A stretch of 64,000 nt of DNA from Thermasporomyces sp036564245 (GTDB taxonomy: Bacteria; Actinomycetota; Actinomycetes; Propionibacteriales; Actinopolymorphaceae), in the NCBI GenBank assembly GCA_036564245.1, contig DATCKU010000076.1, positions 1-64,000 on the forward strand. The letters are read 5' to 3'. Below the pieces are notes generated by a model that saw only the letters and a list, made by a program, of their open reading frames with translations, did not search any database and was not told the DNA's origin. The translations under genes and the position numbers were made by a program. This document shows positions 51,337 through 59,521 of this stretch, in pieces; the stretch's first letter is position 1; the number at the start of each line of letters is the position of its first letter.

Positions 51337-54162
51337 TCAACGGAGAAGCTCGAACTCCTGCGGCAAGTCGTCAGGGTCGGTGGCGAGCAAGGCGTTGGCC
51401 TGGTCGGGCGTCATGCCGCCGCTCCGGACCGACAGTTCGAGCGCCTTGCGCCAACAATCGAGCGCCGCGTCTGTGTTGCCCAGCGCACGCCTGGCGTGCC
51501 CCAAGTACCAGAGGAACCAGGCCTCGAACTCGCGTTGTCCGGACTCCCTGACAATCGCAATCGCCTGCTCCAGGTAGGCCGCAGCGCGTTGGGGTTCTCC
51601 CTTCAGGGAGTACGCCTTTCCGATCATCCCCAACGCCAAGCCTCGCCCACCCGGCGATCCCTCCGCTTCATAGAGCGCGTGTGCGGCCTCGAACTGCTGG
51701 AGAGCGGCATCGACATCTCCTGACCTCGCAAGATGCGTGCCGAGGCTGACCGTGATCGCGGCCTCAGCATCGCGATGGCCCAGCTCGCGACGAATGTCGA
51801 GCGCTTGTTGGAAACACTCCCGGGCGCGGACCTCATCCCCCGCTTGGGCATAGGTGGATCCCATCAGCGTGAGTACGTACGCCTCGCCGGTGAGTGAGCC
51901 AACCTCCCGCCACAGCGGCAGCGCTTTGCGCAGATGTTCCTCGGCGGCGGGTACGTTGCCGGTGCGGAGATACGCGAATCCGAGGTCGCTCGTGACCTGA
52001 GCCAAGGCCGTACGGTCTGCGGTCTGGGCGGCTGCCTCGAGAGCCACTTCGTTCACCCTCAGCATGTGGTGGGCAGGCCCGCGCACATTGAACAGCACCG
52101 TCGCCACGGCGGCCAGTGCGGCTGCGACGGCTCGATGCTCAGGGTCGACCGCTGCTTGACGCACGAGCGGCACCAGGTTGTTCGTCTCAGCATCTGCCCA
52201 CTCGATTGCCGCTCCCCTGCCCTCGAAGTGCCTTCCCGACACCACGAGCTCGTCCTCGCTCGGTCCGATCTCGAGCCTGGGCTCCCGTGCTGGCGCGAGC
52301 AGGTTGGCAGCTCTGCGGCAGGTCGCAAGGTAGTGGTGCAGGAGGCGGCGAACCGCGTCGGTACGCTCGCTCTCCGGACGGTGCCCCGCGAGGTCACGTG
52401 CGTACAACCGGATGAGATCGTGCAGTGAATACCGTCCGGGGCGACTCACCTCGACGAGCTGCGCGTCGACAACGGAGTCCAGTACGTCCTGCGTCTGCTC
52501 GATCGTGCCACCCGTCAGTGCCGCGATGCTCTCGATCGTGAAGTCGTCGACCTCGACCAAGCCGAGCAAGCTGAACAGTCGAATCGCTTCCTCGGACAGG
52601 CTTGTCAGGCTCGCTTCGAAACTCGTTCGCACTGCCAGGTCGGAGTGCTCCAGCTCGTCCAACCGGTTGCGCGCCGTCACCAACGTGTGCGCCAGTGTGG
52701 ACGTCGTCCAGGACGGTCGAGCCGCCAACCGCGCCGCAGCGATCCGGATCGCCAAGGGAAGCCGACCGCACAGACGTACGACTTCCGCAGCGGCGTCATC
52801 GCCGGCCGGTGCCCGCGAGCCGAGCAGCCGGCCAAAAAGGTCCAAGGCCTCACGTTCGAGCATCGGGTCGAGGTGAACGTGAATGGCTCCGTCGAGGGTG
52901 GCGAGGACGCGGCGACTCGTGGCCAACACCGCGCTCGTCGTGCCGCCCGGCACCAGCGGCCGGACCTGATCGACGGTTGCCGCATCGTCAAGCAACACGA
53001 GGATGCGGCGGCCGTTCGTGTACGTCCGGAAGCGCGCGGCCAGCTCGTCCGTGCTGCCGACGAGGCCACGTTCATCGACGACGCCGAGCGAGCGGAGAAA
53101 CCGAGCGAGGACATCGTCGGGTCGCAGCGGCCTGCGACCCGGCGTCGCACCATGCAGGTTGGCGTAAAGCAGCCCATCGACGAACTGCTCCGCCAGGATG
53201 TGTCCGACCTGGTTCGCCAACGTCGACTTCCCGACCCCGGCCGGACCGTCGATGGCGACGATCGGTGTCGACTTGCCAAACGAGTCCATCACGTGGGACG
53301 AGATCCGGGCGATCTCGGCGCAGCGGCCGGTGAAGGTTGCGAGTTTCGGTGGAAGCTCCGCCGGCCGAGCGGCTCCGGGGACCTGATCGGCTATGGACGC
53401 CGAGCGCGCGATGCCGAGCCGGGGATCGTCACGAAGGATCTCCTGGTGCAGCTGCCGCAGCTCGGGGCCCGGCTCGATCCCCAGCTCCTCGCCGAAGGTG
53501 CGCCACGTCTCCCGGAAGACCTCCAGGGCGTCGGCCTTGCGGCCCGTACGGTAGAGCGCAAGCATGAGGCGCGCACGGAACGACTCACGCAAGGGATGAT
53601 GCGCGACCAGATCGCGGAGCTCCGGGATGAGTTCGGCATGCCGACCCAAGATCAGGTCGGCGTCGAGACAGTCGTCGACCACCTTGAGCCGTCGCTCTTC
53701 CAGCCTGGGTCGCTCCCGCTCGGCAAAGCTGTGTGTGGCGCCCGCCAGTACGGGTCCATGCCACATGTCCAGCGCCTGATGCAGCGTCCCGCTGGCCTCA
53801 TCGGCCCGCCCAGCCGCTAGCGCCCTGCGACCCTCTGCGGCGAGCTCGTCGAAGAGCGCGAGGTCCAGCTCGCCGGGCTCGACACGGAGGACGTAGCCGG
53901 GTGACTGATAGGTGATCCGGCTCGCGTCGAGACCATGGTCGACAAACACGCGACGTAGCCGTGAGATGCGTTGCTGTATCTGCGCTTCGGCCGTTCGTGG
54001 CGGGTCATCCCAAAGAGCGGTGATCAGACGCTCGACACTCACCACCCGGTTGGCATGAAGCAACAACACGGCCAGGAGCGTGCTCTGCCGCTCGCCGCCG
54101 AGGTCGACCCGATCTCCGCCCTCGCCGCGGACTTCGATCGGTCCCAGGATCCGGAACTCCAT
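51337..54162 (-). CDS. AfsR/SARP-family regulator with STAND ATPase and TPR domains
   Basis: A 941-residue regulator: winged helix of the OmpR type (residues 1-95, MEFRILGPIEV...), bacterial transcriptional activation domain (about 97-245), and an NB-ARC/STAND ATPase. The ATPase has Walker A GPAGVGKS (306-313) and Walker B-like RRILVLLDDAA. Winged-helix and helical regions follow, with a run of TPR repeats (about 680-920, AYVLTLMGSTYAQAGDEVRARECFQQAL...). Such proteins switch on neighbouring biosynthetic or secretory genes when a ligand relieves TPR-mediated inhibition. The ATG at 54162 is fixed by the conserved MEFRILGPIEV opening. Divergent from the 54343-58899 gene run, which is the obvious candidate target. 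Confidence 0.92.
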   Translation of the reverse strand: MEFRILGPIEVRGEGGDRVDLGGERQSTLLAVLLLHANRVVSVERLITALWDDPPRTAEAQIQQRISRLRRVFVDHGLDASRITYQSPGYVLRVEPGELDLALFDELAAEGRRALAAGRADEASGTLHQALDMWHGPVLAGATHSFAERERPRLEERRLKVVDDCLDADLILGRHAELIPELRDLVAHHPLRESFRARLMLALYRTGRKADALEVFRETWRTFGEELGIEPGPELRQLHQEILRDDPRLGIARSASIADQVPGAARPAELPPKLATFTGRCAEIARISSHVMDSFGKSTPIVAIDGPAGVGKSTLANQVGHILAEQFVDGLLYANLHGATPGRRPLRPDDVLARFLRSLGVVDERGLVGSTDELAARFRTYTNGRRILVLLDDAATVDQVRPLVPGGTTSAVLATSRRVLATLDGAIHVHLDPMLEREALDLFGRLLGSRAPAGDDAAAEVVRLCGRLPLAIRIAAARLAARPSWTTSTLAHTLVTARNRLDELEHSDLAVRTSFEASLTSLSEEAIRLFSLLGLVEVDDFTIESIAALTGGTIEQTQDVLDSVVDAQLVEVSRPGRYSLHDLIRLYARDLAGHRPESERTDAVRRLLHHYLATCRRAANLLAPAREPRLEIGPSEDELVVSGRHFEGRGAAIEWADAETNNLVPLVRQAAVDPEHRAVAAALAAVATVLFNVRGPAHHMLRVNEVALEAAAQTADRTALAQVTSDLGFAYLRTGNVPAAEEHLRKALPLWREVGSLTGEAYVLTLMGSTYAQAGDEVRARECFQQALDIRRELGHRDAEAAITVSLGTHLARSGDVDAALQQFEAAHALYEAEGSPGGRGLALGMIGKAYSLKGEPQRAAAYLEQAIAIVRESGQREFEAWFLWYLGHARRALGNTDAALDCWRKALELSVRSGGMTPDQANALLATDPDDLPQEFELLR

Positions 54163-54342
54163 CGTCGCCTTCCGACCCCCGCCCGTTCTGACGCCCGGCA
54201 CCGTGAGCTTCGCCGGCTTTGAGCCTAATCGCGAGCCCATAAGCCAGACCAAAGTGGATTCATAGCGCTCCTCGGCACGGTGTAAGCCAGCACACCGCTG
54301 TCTCGTGCGTCGAGCACGGCTCGAGCAAGGAGCTGGTACGTC

Positions 54343-54852
54343 ATGCATCGGATGTGTGACCGATCGTCGCCACCCTCATCCCGCCGCGGTCCGGCGATCT
54401 GGCTCCTGACCGCTGTCACGTGGCTGGTCGTGGCGGCGATGGTCGGGCTACTGGTCCTCCTGTGGCGCTACACGGTGCAAACGGAGTCTGGCACACCCTG
54501 GCTTGGATACATCTTCTCGGGCGCCGCCTCGCTGCTCATTGGTCTCGTACTCGTCATCGCTGCCGTCGGCGCCCTCCAGATCTGGCGCGGTGAGCCCTTC
54601 GGGCTTCACTCCCTCCGCGTACTCGTGACCTTCGGTGGCGTCGGCTGTGCGGTCATGCTCGTCAAGGGGATCTCCGCGCTGTTCCGTGATCACGTCGAGA
54701 TATCATTTGTCGCCCTTGTGTGCTTCGCCGCAGGGGTCGGCATCGCGCTGGCGTTCAACGTGCTCCTCAGGCACGAATCGGTGACGAGCTGGTGTGCACC
54801 GATCGGCCAGCACCGACGGGATCGAACGTGGGGGTCCGCTGATGATCAGTAA
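54343..54852 (+). CDS. Four-span membrane protein
   Basis: A 169-residue protein with four hydrophobic helices (AIWLLTAVTWLVVAAMVGLLVLLW, YIFSGAASLLIGLVLVIAAVGAL, VLVTFGGVGCAVMLVKGISALF, ISFVALVCFAAGVGIALAFNVLL) and short charged ends. No family recognised. ATG at 54343 follows AAGGAG ten bases upstream. Its end overlaps the next lipoprotein gene by eleven bases, so these are co-translated. It is divergent from the AfsR-type regulator. Confidence 0.75.
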   Translation: MHRMCDRSSPPSSRRGPAIWLLTAVTWLVVAAMVGLLVLLWRYTVQTESGTPWLGYIFSGAASLLIGLVLVIAAVGALQIWRGEPFGLHSLRVLVTFGGVGCAVMLVKGISALFRDHVEISFVALVCFAAGVGIALAFNVLLRHESVTSWCAPIGQHRRDRTWGSADDQ

Positions 54853-55915
54853 GGTTGCCGCCATCGGCGTGTCTGTGGCGATGCTGGCTGGGCTGCCCGC
54901 CGCCTGTAGCAGCCAGCCTCAGAAGCCTCGAGACTTTGTCGAGATCCGGACGTTCAACAGAATCGAACCCACCCTTCTTGTCGACTACGCACCAGACGAG
55001 TCGCTGCTCTTTGGTCCGCACTTCGGTCTGAGTCCTCACTGGACGGCCACATGGGAATCACTCTCCGCTGATGACGCGGAACGCCTCGGCTTCGCCGACT
55101 CCCCAGACGGCTTCCGCGCGGCGGACGGTTATGAGTTCGTGGCGATGCGGCTCGGAAGCACGGAGTTCGAGAAGGGTCGTTGGCCTGAGGACCCCGATCG
55201 CCCCAAACTCACCGCCTCGCTGTCGATCGACGGCCGCACCAAGAAGCTCGGCAAGTTTCCCGGGGCAGGCACTCTGATCTTCGCAAGCGCTCCGAAGTCG
55301 GCACCCGTCAAACTCACCATCAACGACGGCGGACACGAGTTCTCCCTCGACCTGCGGACGGCCAAGCCGGATCACAACGGCTACCAGATTGCCTCCCAGA
55401 GACTGAACGAGTACTACGAAGAGAGCGGTGTCGTCCGCACGCGGTTCGGCGGCGCCAGTGTCGAGGTGAACATCACGGTCGACGAGGTCAGCCGGGAGCC
55501 GTACGTGCCTGGTCTGGGCTGGGCGAAGAAAGATCGCACCTGGCTCCGGTTGAGCCTCACCAATGCCAGCTCGACGGCCGCAGTGAGCTTCACCCCAATC
55601 GGCTTCTTCTTGGACGCCGAGAAGACGTTCGCGTTGCAGGTGGATGGACAGAAGATCCGGCCCAGGAAACGCCTGATCAACACGGCTCAGCCGATCACCA
55701 CGACGCCGTACGTGCTGATCTTCGACGTTCCGAAGTCGTTCCGTCGCGCTGAGCTGACCGTCACGCCTGACGGACCGATGTTCACCTACAGCGGGGAGGC
55801 TTCGCTCTCCGACTACTACGACATCTCCGAACCTCCACAGTGCGGAGGACGAGTCGTCTGCCTGAAGTGGCAGCAGCCTCCCAAGCCACAGGTCGTAGGA
55901 ATAACACTCTCGTAA
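54842..55915 (+). CDS. Exported lipoprotein of unknown function
   Basis: A 357-residue protein: signal peptide with lipobox LPAAC (Cys21), then a soluble, beta-rich body (FVEIRTFNRIEPTLLVDYAPDES..., KLTASLSIDGRTKKLGKFPGAGTLIFASAPKSAPVKLTI, TWLRLSLTNASSTAAVSFTPIGFFLD). Two Cys near the C-terminus (QCGGRVVC) may form a disulfide. Immunoglobulin-like or jelly-roll folding is plausible. ATG at 54842, within the previous gene. It precedes the deaminase-like protein by 82 bases and may be part of the same envelope complex. No family recognised. Confidence 0.75.
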   Translation: MISKVAAIGVSVAMLAGLPAACSSQPQKPRDFVEIRTFNRIEPTLLVDYAPDESLLFGPHFGLSPHWTATWESLSADDAERLGFADSPDGFRAADGYEFVAMRLGSTEFEKGRWPEDPDRPKLTASLSIDGRTKKLGKFPGAGTLIFASAPKSAPVKLTINDGGHEFSLDLRTAKPDHNGYQIASQRLNEYYEESGVVRTRFGGASVEVNITVDEVSREPYVPGLGWAKKDRTWLRLSLTNASSTAAVSFTPIGFFLDAEKTFALQVDGQKIRPRKRLINTAQPITTTPYVLIFDVPKSFRRAELTVTPDGPMFTYSGEASLSDYYDISEPPQCGGRVVCLKWQQPPKPQVVGITLS

Positions 55916-55997
55916 GGCATACCGCCGCGTGCGGCACTTGGAAGCTCTCCCAGCATCGCCATCGAACGACACAAGCAAGACTTGCGGAGACTGAACA

Positions 55998-58139
55998 ATG
56001 ACAGACGCAGCAACGAGCAGACCGCACACAAGACCGTTGCGTTACACATGCTTGGCGCTATTAGTGCTACTTGCCACGCTGCTGATGACCGCACTTGCCT
56101 CCCCCGGAGGCCTGGCGGCACCGACAAGCTCCCCACTGCGGAACGCGGCAACGGACCAGCCTCATCCGGCACCACCAAACTGGTATGAGGGGATCGACAA
56201 CAGCATCATCCGACATTTGACCGACGAGGAGGTGGGTCAGCTTCCGAAGCACACCAGACCAGGCGGGAAGACGAACCAGCCCTTGATTGGTCGCCAGGTT
56301 GACTTCGGAAAGAACTATCTTGGGCGCCTTATCGACGACGTTCGTATACGGAACGACGACTTTGGGCTGCGAAACTACGTAGCGGTGGTCTTCCAGCGAA
56401 AGCCAGATGGACCATACGAGGTCCTAGTTCATGGAAAGGACATAGGCGATCCGCACTCGGAGCGCGGCGCGATCGAATGGCTTTTGCAAAAGGGTTACAC
56501 CATCCTCCACCTACACAGCGAGCTCGCTCCCTGCGTGCTGAGCAACACACTCTGCGCACACTGGCTTGCAAAGCACCTTGGTCCAGGGGGCGCGCAAAGT
56601 GGAACCCCCACGGTTACGTACAACCTTCCGTACCCCGCCGACAAGAAGGGACGAAGAAAAAGCATTGCAAAACTACGCGAACATCTTTCGGAGGTTCAAC
56701 AGAAGGCCGAGAGAATGAGGCGCCAGGCTGCGCAAGTCGCAGAGTTCTTCAGCAAGAGCAAGGCCGCTGCGAACATCTCTAAGACGAATGGAGCTCCAGG
56801 TAACAACCCCGAACTCGGCAGCAGTTCCTGCCCGGGTTCGGCGGCAGCGCCGGGTAGCTGTGGCCATACGCGCGCCGCAAGCGGACTGCTCGACGCCATC
56901 AACACCGGTGGTATCGATTTCAGATCGCTCGAGCTCCGGTACCTGAGCGAGACCGACACGAGAAATGGCGGGAAGATCGAGTACGCTTTCAAAGCTCCAA
57001 AGACGGCGAATGGCACTACGAACGCCGCAGTCGGCATCGCTCGGGCCAAGCAAGCGTCAGATGCTTTCTTCACCTGGCTTGCGTTGCCGGAGGAGAAGTT
57101 CTGGGTGAATCTCAACCCGAACGAGCCGGACAGGATCATCGACCCCAAGTTCGGGCGCACGGACGCGGGCAGGATCCTGCTCGAGGCCGACATGGAGCTG
57201 AAGCGGACGGTCGCCAAACTGATCCATCCGGACACCAAGACCGGACAGGCGTTCTGGCGCAACCTCCGCAGCGACTGCTTCTCGTCCCGGCAGTGGATCG
57301 TCCCAGCGCCGGCGACCGTGCGGGCGACCAACGACGAGCTCTACATCCTCGACGCCCCACTATCGGTACTGATGGAGACCGAGTACGTCCAGGACCGCGG
57401 CAGCGGGAAGTACCGCAGCTGCCGTCACTTGCCGGAAAGCGTGGAGAAGCACAACGAGGAGCTGTACAAGCGGCTGATCCTTCCGCGGGTGGAGAAGGCG
57501 GTGAACACCGCACCGGAGTACGCCGCCCTTCGCCGGGTGTACCTGGCTCGGGTGGCTGCCGAGTGGTATCGAGACCGCGCCCAGGAGGTTCCGTCGGCGT
57601 TCGCGGACCTGATCGACAGTGACGACATCCGGCGCTGGAAGTCGACCAGCTCGTGGAAGCCGACTGACACGTTCCGTGAGTACGTTCGCTCCTTCACCAA
57701 GGGTGAGTTCAAGGTCACGCGCAAGGTCGGGGACGGTGCCTACAAGACGTACGTCTACGGTGGTGTCGACTTCGGCCACGTCTTCTACCGATCAGTTTCG
57801 GACGCCGAGTTCGAACGCACGTGGCCGGGTCTCACCGATGCGGTCAAGACCGGTCTGCACGAAGCGACGACCGACCCCAAGACCGACGACACCTGGCTGG
57901 GTGGCACCTCGATCGGCGACCCCGAGGCCGCCCGAGCCGGCAAGGGCGAAGAAGCTAAGGGCGACGCCGGCAAGACCGGTGAAGGCAAGGGTCAGGAGCC
58001 GCAGGCCACGAGGTCAACCCCTGGCGGTGGCGGGCCTCGTTACGTCGTCCCCGCCCTGGTCGGCATCGGTGTCGTCTTGATGCTTGTCGGCCTGGTGTAC
58101 ACCGTCCGAAGTCAGAGACGGCCACAACAGATGTCCTGA
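55998..58139 (+). CDS. Secreted, membrane-anchored protein with deaminase-like N-terminal domain
   Basis: A 713-residue protein: signal peptide (about 17-41); a domain at about 120-215; a large conserved-looking domain at about 285-640; a Gly/Lys/Glu-rich linker (641-680); and a C-terminal membrane helix (682-703) with a basic tail. The first domain carries YVAVVFQRKPDGPYEVLVHG, then PHSERGAIEWLL (His153, Glu155) and LHSELAPCVLSNTLCAHWL (Cys179, Cys186). This HxE...PC...C order and the flanking strands and helices match the cytidine-deaminase fold, in particular XOO_2897/BURPS668-type toxin deaminases, although six residues between the cysteines is longer than usual. The 285-640 part (FWVNLNPNEPDRIID...DMELKRTVAKLIHPDTKTGQAFW) is a recurrent secreted actinobacterial domain of unknown role. 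The 5' half is visibly AT-richer than the 3' half. Confidence 0.75.
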   Translation: MTDAATSRPHTRPLRYTCLALLVLLATLLMTALASPGGLAAPTSSPLRNAATDQPHPAPPNWYEGIDNSIIRHLTDEEVGQLPKHTRPGGKTNQPLIGRQVDFGKNYLGRLIDDVRIRNDDFGLRNYVAVVFQRKPDGPYEVLVHGKDIGDPHSERGAIEWLLQKGYTILHLHSELAPCVLSNTLCAHWLAKHLGPGGAQSGTPTVTYNLPYPADKKGRRKSIAKLREHLSEVQQKAERMRRQAAQVAEFFSKSKAAANISKTNGAPGNNPELGSSSCPGSAAAPGSCGHTRAASGLLDAINTGGIDFRSLELRYLSETDTRNGGKIEYAFKAPKTANGTTNAAVGIARAKQASDAFFTWLALPEEKFWVNLNPNEPDRIIDPKFGRTDAGRILLEADMELKRTVAKLIHPDTKTGQAFWRNLRSDCFSSRQWIVPAPATVRATNDELYILDAPLSVLMETEYVQDRGSGKYRSCRHLPESVEKHNEELYKRLILPRVEKAVNTAPEYAALRRVYLARVAAEWYRDRAQEVPSAFADLIDSDDIRRWKSTSSWKPTDTFREYVRSFTKGEFKVTRKVGDGAYKTYVYGGVDFGHVFYRSVSDAEFERTWPGLTDAVKTGLHEATTDPKTDDTWLGGTSIGDPEAARAGKGEEAKGDAGKTGEGKGQEPQATRSTPGGGGPRYVVPALVGIGVVLMLVGLVYTVRSQRRPQQMS

Positions 58140-58248
58140 TCGCGCTGGCCGGCGTCGTTCCCGGAAGGGTCGGATTGCCCAGTCGTACCAACCCAGTGTG
58201 CGCAAATCCACTGCGCGCAACGCCTCTTCGTCCATGAAAGGAAGAAAC

Positions 58249-58899
58249 ATGAGCTCATCGGCGGCCGGACGGCCGAGCCAAGGCAGCCGTAGCAGAGGGA
58301 GCGTCGGCTGCCTGATCTTCCTCGTCGGTGCGTTGGTGGTCGCCGGCGGACTTGGCTACGCCGGGTGGACCTGGATCACCAAACCTCGACCGAGCCAAGA
58401 GAGTCTCGAAGACCATCCCGGTGACATCTGTGGCACGCCGCGCAGGTACTTCCCCGACCAGCCGGCGTACGACGGCTCCGGCCCGCACCCCGTCGTCGTG
58501 GTCCTCGAGAACCCGGAGTCGCATGGCAAGTTCCGTTGGCGGAAGCAACTGCTGATGCCATCGAATCCGACGCAGCGCATGCCGGCGTACCTGAACCCAC
58601 GGGACGACTCCACGGTCCAGCTCGTCGCCTGCCTGTCCCGCACCGAGGAGGGGCGACAGGTCAAGACCTGCGACTTCAGCGGGAAGACGAACGTTCCGAT
58701 GTACGAAGCGTCGTATGAAGCGACCGTCTACGAAGCACGCACCGGTAAGGAAGTCGGAACGGCGACCATTCCCCAAGCGGTCGATGCGGGTTGCCCGGCT
58801 GCCGTGCTCTACCGGGAAGGCGACGAGCCGAAGGTCTACACGAAGCCAAGCTTCACGCAGGTGCGCGACGCGCTGGCCGAGTTCACCGGCGCAGGCTGA
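58249..58899 (+). CDS. Single-span membrane protein with extracytoplasmic domain
   Basis: A 216-residue protein: basic N-terminus, one membrane helix (GCLIFLVGALVVAGGLGYAGWTWI, about 20-43), then a roughly 170-residue outside domain. That domain has four Cys (DICGTPRRYF, VACLSRTEEGRQVKTCDF, DAGCPAAVLY) likely forming disulfides. ATG at 58249 follows AAAGGAAG, a strong site. It is the last gene of the run and follows the deaminase-like gene by 109 bases. An immunity or anchoring role is possible but is a guess. No family recognised. Confidence 0.75.
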   Translation: MSSSAAGRPSQGSRSRGSVGCLIFLVGALVVAGGLGYAGWTWITKPRPSQESLEDHPGDICGTPRRYFPDQPAYDGSGPHPVVVVLENPESHGKFRWRKQLLMPSNPTQRMPAYLNPRDDSTVQLVACLSRTEEGRQVKTCDFSGKTNVPMYEASYEATVYEARTGKEVGTATIPQAVDAGCPAAVLYREGDEPKVYTKPSFTQVRDALAEFTGAG

Positions 58900-58955
58900 G
58901 CGTCACGCCCCTCGCGCTGAAGGTAACGATGTCGGCACAACCGTGATCACGGGGG

Positions 58956-58986
58956 GAAGCGGCCGTCCAAACATGGCGGCCGCTTC
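58956..58986. terminator. Perfect 10-bp hairpin between convergent genes
   Basis: GAAGCGGCCG (58956-58965) pairs with CGGCCGCTTC (58977-58986) around an 11-base loop, 57 bases after the plus-strand run and 67 before the archease stop. TCAACTTTG follows. Likely terminator for the gene run and possibly for archease. Confidence 0.8.
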
Positions 58987-59052
58987 TCAACTTTGACGTT
59001 GGGCAACGCCGAACGGCAACGCGCGAGGGTCAGCCTCTCCAGGACAAAGACC

Positions 59053-59478
59053 TCAGACGTCCAGCGTCACGCTACAGGTCCAACCCTCCGGGGTTTCGTC
59101 TAGCCGAAGGCCGTGCAAGGACACGGCCTTCGGCACGGCGCCGATCACCTCGACCTGATCCAGGCCGCACACGTCGAAGACAACCTCATATCCGGCTTCA
59201 TGGCCCTCGCGACGCCGCTCCACCCTGGTCGCCAGCGGGATGACGTCAGCCGTGTCCATGAGATAGATGACCTCGTCGAGGACGTCCACCAAGGTGTCGA
59301 CGTCGGTATCCTCGGCGAGCTCGAACGACGCGGTGTCGGTCGGCCGAGCCTTGCTGACGTCGGCGAACGTCTCCACCATCGCGGTCACCGCCTCCGCCAC
59401 ACACTCCTCGAAGGTCGGCGCCCAGGCCTCGATCCGGGAGTCGGCCGTGTGTGGAACGCTTCGGTGGCCGGCTTGCAC
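59053..59478 (-). CDS. Archease (RtcB activator)
   Basis: A 141-residue protein with the archease signature: VPHTADSRIEAWAPTFEECVAEAVTAMVETFADVS at the start, the hydrophobic ELAEDTDVDTLVDVLDEVIYLMD core, and the C-terminal AVSLHGLRLDETPEGWTCSVTLDV, whose Asp residues bind metal. Archease speeds guanylylation of the RtcB active-site His and broadens its NTP use. The GTG at 59478 puts the HTAD motif close to the N-terminus as in relatives. Its presence in the same window as rtcB (46791-48218) strengthens both calls. Confidence 0.9.
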   Translation of the reverse strand: MQAGHRSVPHTADSRIEAWAPTFEECVAEAVTAMVETFADVSKARPTDTASFELAEDTDVDTLVDVLDEVIYLMDTADVIPLATRVERRREGHEAGYEVVFDVCGLDQVEVIGAVPKAVSLHGLRLDETPEGWTCSVTLDV

Positions 59479-59521
59479 GTCTCAGCCCTTCGTCTACTGT
59501 CCGATCCCTTGGTGAGCCTCA

